Positions 7,771-16,200 are shown, counted from the stretch's first letter. The stretch is DNA of 35,245 bases from Bacteroidaceae bacterium (GCA_017427185.1 JAFRTJ010000036.1:1-35245), one strand, 5' to 3'. Notes: a model not told the origin generated them from the sequence alone. Numbers and translations are program-made.

Positions 7771-7831
7771 TCTTCTTCTCAAGTTGCCACAACATAACAC
7801 ATGACAAGTAACAACATAAAAGAATTAAGAT

Positions 7832-8374
7832 ATGCAAAAGATTTATGATTTCAAGGCTCTTACGAGCAGAGGCAAAGAGATAGATTTCTCTGAGTTTCAG
7901 GGAAAGGTGCTGCTGATTGTCAATACGGCCAGCAAGTGTGGATTCACACCACAGTTCGAAGGACTGGAGGCGCTGAACCAGAAGTATAAGGACAAGGGAC
8001 TGGTGATCATCGGCTTCCCTTGCAACCAATTCAAGGAACAGGATCCTGGAACTGACAGCCAGATTGAGGAGTTCTGCCAGTTGAACTATGGCGTAACATT
8101 CCAAATCATGAAGAAGACGGACGTGAATGGCCCTGCTGCCGAACCCATCTTCGAATATCTGAAGACACAGGCCCCAACTGAGGAGTATCATGGTCTGAAA
8201 GCCAAAGCCGCCAAAACACTCTTCAAGACCATCAGCAAGAGTGTGGAGAAGGATAGCGACATCAAGTGGAACTTCACCAAATTCCTGATTTCGAAGGATG
8301 GCGAGACCATCAAGCGATATGCTCCCACCACAGAGCCCAAGGACTTTGAAAAGGACATTGAAGACCTGTTGTAG
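7832..8374 (+). CDS. Glutathione peroxidase family protein (Cys type, cytoplasmic)
   Basis: A 180-residue thioredoxin-fold peroxidase. Active-site Cys is C36 in NTASKCGFTPQ; the other catalytic positions are Q66 (PCNQF) and W146-N147 (KWNFTKFL). C64 precedes the CNQF motif. The bacterial enzymes of this kind usually use thioredoxin rather than glutathione to reduce hydrogen peroxide or lipid peroxides. An insertion of about 25 residues before the WNF motif (residues 113-140) is shared with the fused copy at 11967. No signal peptide. It follows the flavodoxin and probably shares its transcript. Confidence 0.95.
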   Translation: MQKIYDFKALTSRGKEIDFSEFQGKVLLIVNTASKCGFTPQFEGLEALNQKYKDKGLVIIGFPCNQFKEQDPGTDSQIEEFCQLNYGVTFQIMKKTDVNGPAAEPIFEYLKTQAPTEEYHGLKAKAAKTLFKTISKSVEKDSDIKWNFTKFLISKDGETIKRYAPTTEPKDFEKDIEDLL

Positions 8375-8425
8375 GGCATGTTAATTATTGTAATATTGTA
8401 TTAGCGGATTTTTTCAGCAAGCATT

Positions 8426-9439
8426 ATGACAACCCAGACAAACAACAATCACCCTCTTGCCACGGAAGGCGACAAGTATGTGCCTTACGAGCAGCGGACA
8501 GGCAACGAGTCCATCGTATATTTCACCCGCAACCTCTCTGCCGAAGGACTCATCAAAGCCTACGAGCAGGTATGTGAGAACATTAGCGGACATGTGGGTG
8601 TAAAACTTCACACGGGTGAGCAGAACGGCCCTAACATCATCCCACGCGAATGGGTGAAGGCCTTGATGGCAAAATGTCTGCCCTTGGCCAACATCATCGA
8701 GACAAACACCTATTACGAAGGCGACCGATACACTACGGAGCTACATCGCAAGACGCTCGAGGTGAACGATTGGACATTCTGCCCCGTGGACATCATCGAC
8801 GAACAGGGTACCACGACGCTCCCTGTCAACGGAGGCAAATGGTTCAAAAAGATGTCGGTGGGCAGCCATCTGACCAACTACGACGCGATGGTAGCATTGA
8901 CCCATTTCAAGGGACACACCAATGGTGGCTTCGGCGGCTCGAACAAGAACATCGGCATCGGCTGTGCCGACGGACGCATCGGCAAGGCATGGATCCATAC
9001 TACACCTAACCAGGACGACCAGTGGGACATCGTCAAGGAAGAATTCATGGAACGCATGACAGAATCCACCAAGGCCACCATCGACTATTTTGGTCGTCAC
9101 GTTACCTATGTCAACGTGATGCGCAACATGTCTGTTTCCTGTGACTGCGAGGGCGTGGCAGCAGAACCTGTGGTGACTCCTGATGTGGGCATCCTCTCTT
9201 CAACCGATATCCTGGCTATTGACCAAGCATGCATCGATATCATCTACGCCATGACTGCCGAGGAACATCACGACATGGTGGAGCGCATCGAGAGCCGTCA
9301 TGGCCTGCGTCAACTGTCGTACATGAAGGAGTTGGGCATGGGAAATAACCGCTATGCCCTCATCGACCTTGACAACGACGGCAAGCGCATCACAGCAGCT
9401 GAGGCAGCCAAAGGTCTGAAGCCGTTTGTTAAGCACTAA
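8426..9439 (+). CDS. DUF362 domain-containing protein
   Basis: A 337-residue cytoplasmic protein matching the DUF362 family: EQRTGNESIVYFTRN start, VGVKLHTGE, MVALTHFKGHTNGGFGGSNKNIGIGCADG in the centre, and MSVSCDCEG followed by PDVGILSSTDILAIDQACIDII near the C terminus. The HFKGH and CDCEG segments are the conserved, possibly metal-linked motifs of the family. DUF362 proteins occur alone or fused to 4Fe-4S ferredoxins; no ferredoxin domain is present here. Biochemical role unknown. The C-terminal end (DLDNDGKRITAAEA) resembles an EF-hand loop but is out of register by one residue. It begins a close-packed group with DUF4250, an 81-residue protein and a thioesterase. Confidence 0.9.
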   Translation: MTTQTNNNHPLATEGDKYVPYEQRTGNESIVYFTRNLSAEGLIKAYEQVCENISGHVGVKLHTGEQNGPNIIPREWVKALMAKCLPLANIIETNTYYEGDRYTTELHRKTLEVNDWTFCPVDIIDEQGTTTLPVNGGKWFKKMSVGSHLTNYDAMVALTHFKGHTNGGFGGSNKNIGIGCADGRIGKAWIHTTPNQDDQWDIVKEEFMERMTESTKATIDYFGRHVTYVNVMRNMSVSCDCEGVAAEPVVTPDVGILSSTDILAIDQACIDIIYAMTAEEHHDMVERIESRHGLRQLSYMKELGMGNNRYALIDLDNDGKRITAAEAAKGLKPFVKH

Positions 9440-9466
9440 GTCAAGTGAATTGAAGGAAACAAACTG

Positions 9467-9673
9467 ATGGATTACTTACCAAAAGACCCTGCCATTCTGG
9501 TTTCAAGCGTCAACATGCTCTTAAGAGATGAAGAGTTTGACACACTGGAATCCTTATGTTACAACTTTGGGACGGAGCAAAAGGAGATAAAGGATTATCT
9601 GAAGGGACACGGATTCGTGTATGACGAGAAGCAAAAGCAATTCCGCCCGATAGGATACGACGAGACGAGATGA
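9467..9673 (+). CDS. DUF4250 domain-containing protein (68 aa)
   Basis: A 68-residue protein that matches the DUF4250 pattern: a start of LPKDPAILVSSVNMLLRD, a helical middle (EFDTLESLCYNFGTEQKEIKDYL) and the closing G..YDEKQKQFRPIG. The fold looks like a small helical bundle with a helix-turn-helix flavour. No function is established for the family. It starts 27 bases after the DUF362 stop and its last codons overlap the next gene by four bases (ATGA), so translation is probably coupled. Confidence 0.85.
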   Translation: MDYLPKDPAILVSSVNMLLRDEEFDTLESLCYNFGTEQKEIKDYLKGHGFVYDEKQKQFRPIGYDETR

Positions 9674-9915
9674 TAACGAAAGACAGTATTGAGACCGCCT
9701 ACAGTTTCCTGCATCAGAAGCAGCGGATCTATGTGCACTCCACGCTCGACTGGCAAAAGGATGACATTGAGATTGCAATCGCAGACTATGCAGATGAAAT
9801 GAGCCAGGAACTGCTTGATGCTATTTCTGGCAGCAGAACAGACTTTCTGAAAGACCATAAGAGGTTTATGGAAGACATTAACAAGGCTGTTGAGATACTG
9901 GAAAAAATGCTTTGA
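9670..9915 (+). CDS. Small helical protein of unknown function (81 aa)
   Basis: I do not recognise this protein. It is 81 residues, acidic in the middle, and predicted almost fully helical (ETAYSFLHQKQRIYVHS, DDIEIAIADYADEMSQELLDAI, FMEDINKAVEILEKML). No signal peptide or membrane segment. The start overlaps the DUF4250 stop (ATGA) and the stop is 3 bases before the thioesterase ATG, so it is a genuine operon member. Confidence 0.8.
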   Translation: MITKDSIETAYSFLHQKQRIYVHSTLDWQKDDIEIAIADYADEMSQELLDAISGSRTDFLKDHKRFMEDINKAVEILEKML

Positions 9916-9918
9916 CGA

Positions 9919-10401
9919 ATGAAAAGGATAATAAACCCCTGGCGCAACCATCCTGAGTACAACTGCTTTGGATGCTGTCCCGACAATCCTATTGGATTGC
10001 ACTTGGAATTCTTTGAAGATGGAGACTACATTGTGAGCACCTGGCATCCAAAGCACAATTATCAAGGATGGGTGAATACAATGCACGGTGGCATCCTGAG
10101 TACGCTGATAGACGAAGTATGCGGATGGGTAGTGACTCGCAAGCTGCAAACCAGTGGCTATACTGTACAGTTGAATGTGAAGTTCCGCAAGACAATTCCA
10201 ACTACAGAACCGAAACTGACAATACGGGCTAAAGTGGAAAAAGTTGTGCGGAATCTGGCCTATATCAAAGCAGAGATAACCAACAGCCAAGGCGAGCTCT
10301 GTAATGAGGGCGAAACCATTTATTTCCTGATGAATCCAGAAAAGGCTAAGGAGATGGGATTCCTTTATTGCGATGTAGAAGATGATTCAAACGAGCAGTA
10401 A
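9919..10401 (+). CDS. PaaI-type hotdog-fold thioesterase
   Basis: A 160-residue hotdog protein. The signature MHGGILSTLIDEVCG (H56-G-G, D65-E66) gives the catalytic/substrate loop of the PaaI/YigI-like acyl-CoA thioesterase group. An N-terminal CFGCCPDNPIGLHL motif (C16, C19, C20) is the usual FGC..NP.GL lead-in of this subfamily. Expected to cleave acyl-CoA or related thioesters in the cytoplasm; acyl group unknown. It is the last gene of the DUF362 group, only 3 bases after the 81-residue protein. Confidence 0.92.
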   Translation: MKRIINPWRNHPEYNCFGCCPDNPIGLHLEFFEDGDYIVSTWHPKHNYQGWVNTMHGGILSTLIDEVCGWVVTRKLQTSGYTVQLNVKFRKTIPTTEPKLTIRAKVEKVVRNLAYIKAEITNSQGELCNEGETIYFLMNPEKAKEMGFLYCDVEDDSNEQ

Positions 10402-10471
10402 GGTTTCCTCATGCCCAAAGGAATGACCAATTCATGATTGCAAAAAAAAGGAAAGGGGGAAAAGTATATTT

Positions 10472-11815
10472 ATGAATGCAATACTTAAACTTTTGATGCT
10501 GATAGCTTTGATGACAAGCGGAGGATCGGTCTGTCATGCTAAGACGTGGCAATCGGTTCCTTTGAGAAAAAGCATCACTCATCCACAACCGATGACAGGA
10601 CTGGTGCTATGGCCTGAGGAGGCTCGCAAACGCCATGACACTTACGGCCAGACCATTCAATTGGAGTTTTCTTATTGTCTGCCTTGCAAAGTGGTGAAAG
10701 GCTGCAAGGATGATGGAACCATCGTGTATGACTGGAATTGGTTTGAACGCATATTGGACGACGTGGCCAGTCGGGGTCATCAGTTGATAGCTCGTTTCCG
10801 CTACGAGTATCCATCAAACAAAGATGTGGATGGAAACAAAGGGACGACTGCCGTTCCCGAGTACATCAAGCAACGACAGGATTATTCAGAAACATTTGTC
10901 GATAATCCCAACGATGGTCCCACATGGTATGCTGACTGGAGTAACGCTGAGCTGCAACGATTCACCCTTCAGTTTTATACAGACTTTGCCCGTCGCTATG
11001 CCCACGATACTCGTCTAGCCTTTCTGGAAGTCGGCTTTGGTCATTGGTCGGAATATCACATCTACGGTACCCCTTTGAGCCTAGGCAAGAACTTTCCCTC
11101 GAAAACTTTTCAAAAGCAGTTTTTCGAACACATGAACACAGTCATGACCGACATCCCATGGGCCGTTTCCGTCGATGCAGGAGACAGCCGCTATTCTCCC
11201 GTAGTTGATGACGATGCTCTGATGGCGTTGTCTTTCGGCTCGTTCGATGACTCATTCATGCATAAAAAACATGAACTAAGTAGTGGCGGAGGTTTCAATG
11301 AGAGATGCTGGAACTCCATTGGAAAAGAATCTCGCTGGCAGAAAGGTGTTTGCGGTGGTGAAATAAGCTACTATTCGTCCAACGACCAGAAGAATTTTCT
11401 AAGTCCAGATGGTCTTTATGGTCACACTTGGGCTGAACAAGCTGCAAAATACCACATCACATTCATGATAGCCAATGATGCCCCCCGTGGCGGTGTTGCC
11501 ACCCCAGAACGTTTCCATGAAGGCTCCTTGGCTACTGGCTATCGCTTTGTTGTCAAGCAATGCACCACTAATGGTTCTTCCACCCGTCTTTTGGTCACCA
11601 ACGAGGGTGTTGCACCTCTCTATCGAGACGCATGGTTCGCTATTGGAGACATTCGTTCTGCCACCTCCCTTCGTGGTCTACTTCCAGGCGAAGAATGTTT
11701 GATAGAAATACCTGCTGTAGCCAATACCGATGGCAGCAATGTACAGATTGTTAGCGACAGCATCCTACCCCAACAGACAATTGAATATGCAGCCAACATC
11801 AAGGCCTCTGCATAG
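10472..11815 (+). CDS. Secreted DUF4832-like (beta/alpha-barrel) protein
   Basis: A 447-residue exported protein with a signal peptide (residues 1-23, ending SVCHA). The body resembles DUF4874/DUF4832 proteins: a barrel start at TGLVLWPEEARKRH, an active-site-like strand end LEVGFGHWSEYHIYG (about 185-200), VDAGDSRYSP and MALSFGSFDDSF further on, and a beta-rich C-terminal domain (about 350-447) resembling the glycosidase-associated sandwich. The acidic residues at strand ends (E186, E194, D237) look like a glycosidase-type pocket, but no activity is known to me for this family. RBS-like AGGAAAGGGGG lies 13 bases before the ATG. A weak 6-bp hairpin (ATTGGA/TCCAAT, 11819-11836) follows the stop. 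Family assignment is moderate. Confidence 0.7.
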   Translation: MNAILKLLMLIALMTSGGSVCHAKTWQSVPLRKSITHPQPMTGLVLWPEEARKRHDTYGQTIQLEFSYCLPCKVVKGCKDDGTIVYDWNWFERILDDVASRGHQLIARFRYEYPSNKDVDGNKGTTAVPEYIKQRQDYSETFVDNPNDGPTWYADWSNAELQRFTLQFYTDFARRYAHDTRLAFLEVGFGHWSEYHIYGTPLSLGKNFPSKTFQKQFFEHMNTVMTDIPWAVSVDAGDSRYSPVVDDDALMALSFGSFDDSFMHKKHELSSGGGFNERCWNSIGKESRWQKGVCGGEISYYSSNDQKNFLSPDGLYGHTWAEQAAKYHITFMIANDAPRGGVATPERFHEGSLATGYRFVVKQCTTNGSSTRLLVTNEGVAPLYRDAWFAIGDIRSATSLRGLLPGEECLIEIPAVANTDGSNVQIVSDSILPQQTIEYAANIKASA

Positions 11816-11966
11816 AATATTGGATATCAGTCCAATTAGACGACAACCCCACTCACCCACCAGCAAGACAGGTAAGGGTATCATTGTAACCTTCTTCATT
11901 GGCATCGAACTTAATAGCATGATGAGATTCTGCAAATAACATACAACAAAAACAATAGACGCGATT

Positions 11967-13103
11967 ATGAAAAGATTTTTTGTCTGCTTCACGGCGATAA
12001 TGGGAGTGCTGACCCTTTCTGCACAGAGTATTTATGATTTTCAAGTGAAGGATGACGGTGGGCAGGATGTGTCGCTTGCCGAGTATAAAGGCAAGGCGTT
12101 GCTGATTGTCAATACTGCTACCCGATGTGGATTCACGCCGCAGTACAAGGAATTGGAGGCTCTCTATGAGAAATACCATGCGGAAGGTCTGGAAATTCTG
12201 GACTTTCCCTGTAATCAATTCGGGCAACAAGCTCCTGGTACAATACAGGAGATTCATCAGTTCTGCACAGCCAACTTCGATATCCATTTCCTTCAGTTCG
12301 ATAAGATTGAGGTGAACGGAGAGAATGCGCATCCGCTCTACAGTTATCTGAAATCACAAAAGGGCTTCGGAGGCTTCGACATTTCTGACCAACGAGGAAA
12401 GATGATGGACGAGATGTTGCGCAAACAGGATGCAGAATACGACAAGAAGAGCGACATCAAGTGGAACTTCACCAAGTTCCTGGTTTCCAGGGATGGTCGC
12501 ATAGTGAAAAGGTATGAGCCTACGGAGCAAATGAGCAACATCGAGGCTGACATACAGATGGAGCTCAACCCTGTCCTAAGTACCATCATGGCACGCCGTT
12601 CCGTGCGCAAGTACCTCGACAAACCAGTGGAACACGAGAAACTGGAAACCGTAGTGCGCTGTGGCATCAATGCACCCAACGGAATGAATCGCCAACCGTG
12701 GATCATACGGGTGGTGGAAGACCAGAAACTAATTGCTGACGTGACAGAAGTGTACAAAAAAGAGAACGCCGAACAGGTAAAACGCGATTCGAACTTCAAG
12801 AACATGTTCCGCAATGCGCCAAATATCATCTGCGTCTGCACGCCTTCCAATGGTGGAGGCGAAGTGGATGCTGGACTCTTGGGAGAGAACATGATGCTGG
12901 CTGCACAATCAATGGGTCTCGGCACTTGCTGCCTCGGAGGTCCCGTTCGCTATCTGCAGACAAGCGAGAAAGCTAAGTTCTTCCTCGACCGCCTCGACAT
13001 CCCTGCCGACTATCGTCTGAGTTTCATCATCGCCATCGGTTATCCCGACGAGAAGCCAGAAGCCCGTCCCCGTGACGCCTCAAAGGTTAAATTCATCAAG
13101 TAA
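11967..13103 (+). CDS. Exported glutathione peroxidase - nitroreductase fusion protein
   Basis: A 378-residue protein with three parts. Residues 1-20 form a Sec signal peptide ending LTLSAQ. Residues 21-198 form a Cys-type glutathione peroxidase: C54 (NTATRCGFTPQ), Q84 (PCNQF) and W166-N167 (KWNFTKFL). Residues 203-378 form a nitroreductase: MARRSVRKYLDKPVE, an FMN-pocket GINAPNGMNRQPW, and the late GLGTCCLGGP flavin loop with IIAIGYPDEKP. The join is continuous, without a frameshift, via about 15 linker residues. The peroxidase half is related to the stand-alone one at 7832. A peroxidase directly joined to a flavin reductase could allow NAD(P)H- or FMN-linked recycling of the oxidised cysteine, but export makes the electron donor unclear. 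Domain calls are firm; the joint function is inference. Confidence 0.93.
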   Translation: MKRFFVCFTAIMGVLTLSAQSIYDFQVKDDGGQDVSLAEYKGKALLIVNTATRCGFTPQYKELEALYEKYHAEGLEILDFPCNQFGQQAPGTIQEIHQFCTANFDIHFLQFDKIEVNGENAHPLYSYLKSQKGFGGFDISDQRGKMMDEMLRKQDAEYDKKSDIKWNFTKFLVSRDGRIVKRYEPTEQMSNIEADIQMELNPVLSTIMARRSVRKYLDKPVEHEKLETVVRCGINAPNGMNRQPWIIRVVEDQKLIADVTEVYKKENAEQVKRDSNFKNMFRNAPNIICVCTPSNGGGEVDAGLLGENMMLAAQSMGLGTCCLGGPVRYLQTSEKAKFFLDRLDIPADYRLSFIIAIGYPDEKPEARPRDASKVKFIK

Positions 13104-13172
13104 ACAGCGATCCTTTTTCTGTTCTGGAAGGAATCTTGGGCTACAAAGACTGGAGAAATCACAAAAAAAATG

Positions 13173-13180
13173 TAACTTTG
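13173..13180 (+). promoter_or_regulatory. Bacteroidetes -7 box (TAACTTTG)
   Basis: A perfect TAnnTTTG box 45 bases before the ATG at 13226. It indicates that the phosphatase-fold gene is transcribed separately from the fusion gene upstream. Confidence 0.65.
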
Positions 13181-13225
13181 CGGCAAATAAAAAAGTTTAA
13201 CCATAATTCTAAACTCGTCTAAAAG

Positions 13226-15937
13226 ATGAAAAACAAAATTCTTTCTTTCTTGACTATGCTGTTCTTGGGCAGCATAGATGTATGTGCACAAAACCTCATC
13301 GAGGGGTACACACGTGTCTATTACGCCGATGACCTGAAGGAAGGCAAAGCGTATTTCATTATCAGCGACCGAACGAAGTTTGCCGGCAACAATACTGGCA
13401 AGCCAAAGGCTATGTCCATCCAGTTGGACAGCTACAAAGTCAAATGGGGCACCCAGTATGTCTATTGGGGTGATTTCGATGCCGACGAGGAAGGTTTCCA
13501 ATGGATTGCTGAGAAAGACGGCGACGGCCAATGGGCATTCAAGAACAAGGTCAATGGGCAGTACCTCGGCAGGGAGAGTGGCTCAGACAACGATGTTCTC
13601 TTCTCTGCAACTCCCGTAGGTTATACCCTGAAGGACTTGGAAGATGGCGAGGGACGCTTCTATATGATCAGCAGCGAGGATTCACGCTCGCCCCACGTGC
13701 AGGGATTTGTACGTAGCGACCGTCCCAACAACTGTCTTGCTAAACAGGATGTCGGTATTACATCGTATGTGGATGACGTGGAGACCAACGGCTATCCTGC
13801 ACGCTGGCAGCTGTACGAGGTCGACAGTACGCCTGTCGAGACCTGGATTACTGATGTAAGTCAGATCAAAGAAGGCGATCAATACTACCTCATCAGCGAT
13901 CGAACCAAATTTGCCGGCAGCACTACGGTACTGCCCAAAGCTATGGCTTGCCTGCAAAGCACTTTCAAAATCAACTGGGGCGACCAGTACGTCTATTGGG
14001 GCGACCTCGACAAGGAGTCCGACGGATTCATTTGGACAGCAGAGAAGGTTGGCAACGAAGGACAATGGGCATTTCTCAACAAAGAGAACGGAAAATATTT
14101 GGGCAACATGAACACCAGTCCCTCGGAGGCTGATGTCGTATTCTCTACCTCTCCCGTGGGTTACACGCTTACCGACTTAAACGAAGGCGGGGGACGATTC
14201 TACATGACCAACGGAGAGTCGGAACACTCGCTCCACGTGCAGGGATACCTGCGAAGCGACCGTCCCAACAATAGCATCGCCAAGCAGAATGTGGGCGACG
14301 ACAGCTACTCCAACGATGTGGCCATCAACGGCTACCCTGGACGATGGAAACTCTTGAAGGTCGATGCAGGCGAAGAAACTCAACCTGAGTTCTTCTCCGT
14401 GAGCAACGGTTACTACAACATCGTACGAGCCAATCAGTCAGAGAAAATGTGCTGGACCGACCTGAAAGCTGACGCTCCTGCATACGAATATGGTGCCAGC
14501 CTCATCATGAGCACGTTGAACAGCGAAGATCCACGCAGCATTTACTATATCGAGGCTGTCGACAAGGAGAAAGGACAATACAAGATTCGCAACTATGTGA
14601 CGGGTAAGTACGTCAGCAGTACAATGAAGGACAACAATGTTTTCATGACGGACGAGCCGGAGCCTCTGACGTTCCGAACTGTCGAGGGAGATCGCAGGAC
14701 GTTGTATATATATAATGCTGAGAACGAGATGATTGCTGATTACGGAGGCTTAGCTCCCCATGTAGGCAGAACTCTCTTGACTGTCATGGTGCCATGGAAG
14801 CTGCAGAAGGTGGATGCGACCCAGTTGGAAAGTCCTGCCGCCAAGTTGAGATTGGCACTCGCCCGCAAGATGGACGAGGTGGGGCATCCTGATTTCGGAA
14901 ACTACAGCAGTCTTAGTGAAGAGCAACTCAAAGCTTTCCGGAACCTGTGGAATAAGGCCAACGATGACCTCAGCAACGGAACCTACGATATCCTCTACGA
15001 GAGTCACACCAACAATCTGGCTGCAGCAGCCAAGGGAGAATACACAGAACCCGTCTACAACAAATACCAGAAGAAGAACCTGCGGGTGCTGAGCTACAAC
15101 GTGAAGCATTGTGCCGGCAATCGTGATGGCCTCAACCTGCCTCGCACGGCAAAGGTTATTGCTGCACAGCATGCTGATGTGGTGGCTCTGCAGGAAGTGG
15201 ACAGCGCCTTCTCCTCACGTTCCGACTACAAGTATCAGATCAAGGAACTGGCTGAAGCCACAGGCATGTATGGCATCTTCTGTAGCGCACTTACCGGCTA
15301 TGGTATCGGTATCCTCTCGACACAACTGCCGCTCTCCGTCAAGGCTGTAGCTCTCACACCCGACTTCGAGCCCCGTCGCATGCTGGTGGCTGAGTTCGAC
15401 AACTTCGTCTTCGCTAGCCTTCATGTGGGTCTCTCCGCAAGTGCAAGACGAGGCAGCGGCCCCATCATCAAGGCTGAGGCAGAGCGATGGGTGGAGACAG
15501 GAAAGCCTCTCATCATCGCTGGCGACTTCAACGACGACGGCACCAATGACGAGATGCAGGGAGCACGAGGCGTACTCACCAAGTACCTGAAAGAGAACGG
15601 CTTTACCTACCATTCCGATCTCACTACGCCTACATGGAGCGATGGCATTTATGTCATAGACAACATCATCAGCTACGACAAGATTGGAGGCGTGGAGAAG
15701 GTCAGCTACGAAGTGGTCAACGATAAGGTCACTTCCGACCACATGCCCATTGTCAGCGATCTCATCATCGGTTTCGAGGACCCTGACGCCATCGGATTCA
15801 CCCCAGACAAGAATGTTGTCCCCACCAAGAATAAGGTGTACAGCATCAACGGCACTCTTGTTTCTGATTCTGCCGATACCCTTACCTCCCTCCCCAACGG
15901 CATTTACATCTTCGACGGGAAAAAGGTGAAGAAATAA
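13226..15937 (+). CDS. Secreted endonuclease/exonuclease/phosphatase-fold enzyme with duplicated N-terminal module
   Basis: A 903-residue exported protein. Signal peptide 1-22 (ends IDVCAQ). Two tandem copies of an unrecognised ~175-residue module follow (about 25-200 and 204-380), sharing RTKFAG, QYVYWGD, GYTLxDL and RSDRPNN.IAKQ. A third beta-rich segment resembling a ricin-type fold (about 390-530) and a short helical part come next. The EEP catalytic domain (about 615-850) carries SYNVKHC, LQEVD, HVGLSA, GDFND and SDHMP, the metal and phosphate ligands of the family. The end (862-903, VYSINGTLV...LPNGIYIFDGKKVKK) is the Prevotella-type C-terminal tail, probably for type IX secretion. Likely a secreted phosphodiesterase or phosphatase acting on nucleic acid, phospholipid or sugar phosphate; substrate unknown. 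Confidence 0.9.
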   Translation: MKNKILSFLTMLFLGSIDVCAQNLIEGYTRVYYADDLKEGKAYFIISDRTKFAGNNTGKPKAMSIQLDSYKVKWGTQYVYWGDFDADEEGFQWIAEKDGDGQWAFKNKVNGQYLGRESGSDNDVLFSATPVGYTLKDLEDGEGRFYMISSEDSRSPHVQGFVRSDRPNNCLAKQDVGITSYVDDVETNGYPARWQLYEVDSTPVETWITDVSQIKEGDQYYLISDRTKFAGSTTVLPKAMACLQSTFKINWGDQYVYWGDLDKESDGFIWTAEKVGNEGQWAFLNKENGKYLGNMNTSPSEADVVFSTSPVGYTLTDLNEGGGRFYMTNGESEHSLHVQGYLRSDRPNNSIAKQNVGDDSYSNDVAINGYPGRWKLLKVDAGEETQPEFFSVSNGYYNIVRANQSEKMCWTDLKADAPAYEYGASLIMSTLNSEDPRSIYYIEAVDKEKGQYKIRNYVTGKYVSSTMKDNNVFMTDEPEPLTFRTVEGDRRTLYIYNAENEMIADYGGLAPHVGRTLLTVMVPWKLQKVDATQLESPAAKLRLALARKMDEVGHPDFGNYSSLSEEQLKAFRNLWNKANDDLSNGTYDILYESHTNNLAAAAKGEYTEPVYNKYQKKNLRVLSYNVKHCAGNRDGLNLPRTAKVIAAQHADVVALQEVDSAFSSRSDYKYQIKELAEATGMYGIFCSALTGYGIGILSTQLPLSVKAVALTPDFEPRRMLVAEFDNFVFASLHVGLSASARRGSGPIIKAEAERWVETGKPLIIAGDFNDDGTNDEMQGARGVLTKYLKENGFTYHSDLTTPTWSDGIYVIDNIISYDKIGGVEKVSYEVVNDKVTSDHMPIVSDLIIGFEDPDAIGFTPDKNVVPTKNKVYSINGTLVSDSADTLTSLPNGIYIFDGKKVKK

Positions 15938-15960
15938 GGACGAACAGCTTCTTGATGAGA

Positions 15961-16026
15961 GTCCGACGCGTTCGGACTCCCAGTCCGTTGTGTGCGGACT
16001 CCCAGTCCGACGTGTTCGGACTGGAT
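15961..16026. repeat. Array of three 22-bp palindromic units (GTCCG...CGGAC)
   Basis: Units start at 15961, 15983 and 16005, exactly 22 bases apart. Each is a near-perfect inverted repeat, for example GTCCGACGCGTTCGGAC in unit 1, with the arms GTCCG/CGGAC unchanged and the centre varying (ACGCGTT, TTGTGTG, ACGTGTT). Units 1 and 2 are joined to the next by TCCCA. The array begins 23 bases after the EEP gene stop. Same period and a similar core as the array at 6822-6909, but different arms. Function unknown. Confidence 0.8.
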
Positions 16027-16125
16027 TTTCTTTCCCTCATGGGATCCAATGTGGGCTGAATCTTAATAATTCTCAAAATCTGTCAGAAAGAGACGCATAA
16101 TTTCCCAAAATTAGGGAAAACCTGC

Positions 16126-16133
16126 TACATTTG
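16126..16133 (+). promoter_or_regulatory. Bacteroidetes -7 box (TACATTTG)
   Basis: A perfect TAnnTTTG box 67 bases before the ATG of the YbjQ-family gene at 16201. Confidence 0.6.
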
Positions 16134-16200
16134 CATGTGAAAACAAAAGACACAAGCGACATTCGCTTGAAATCGACAGGATTCATCAAAAAGAACGAAT

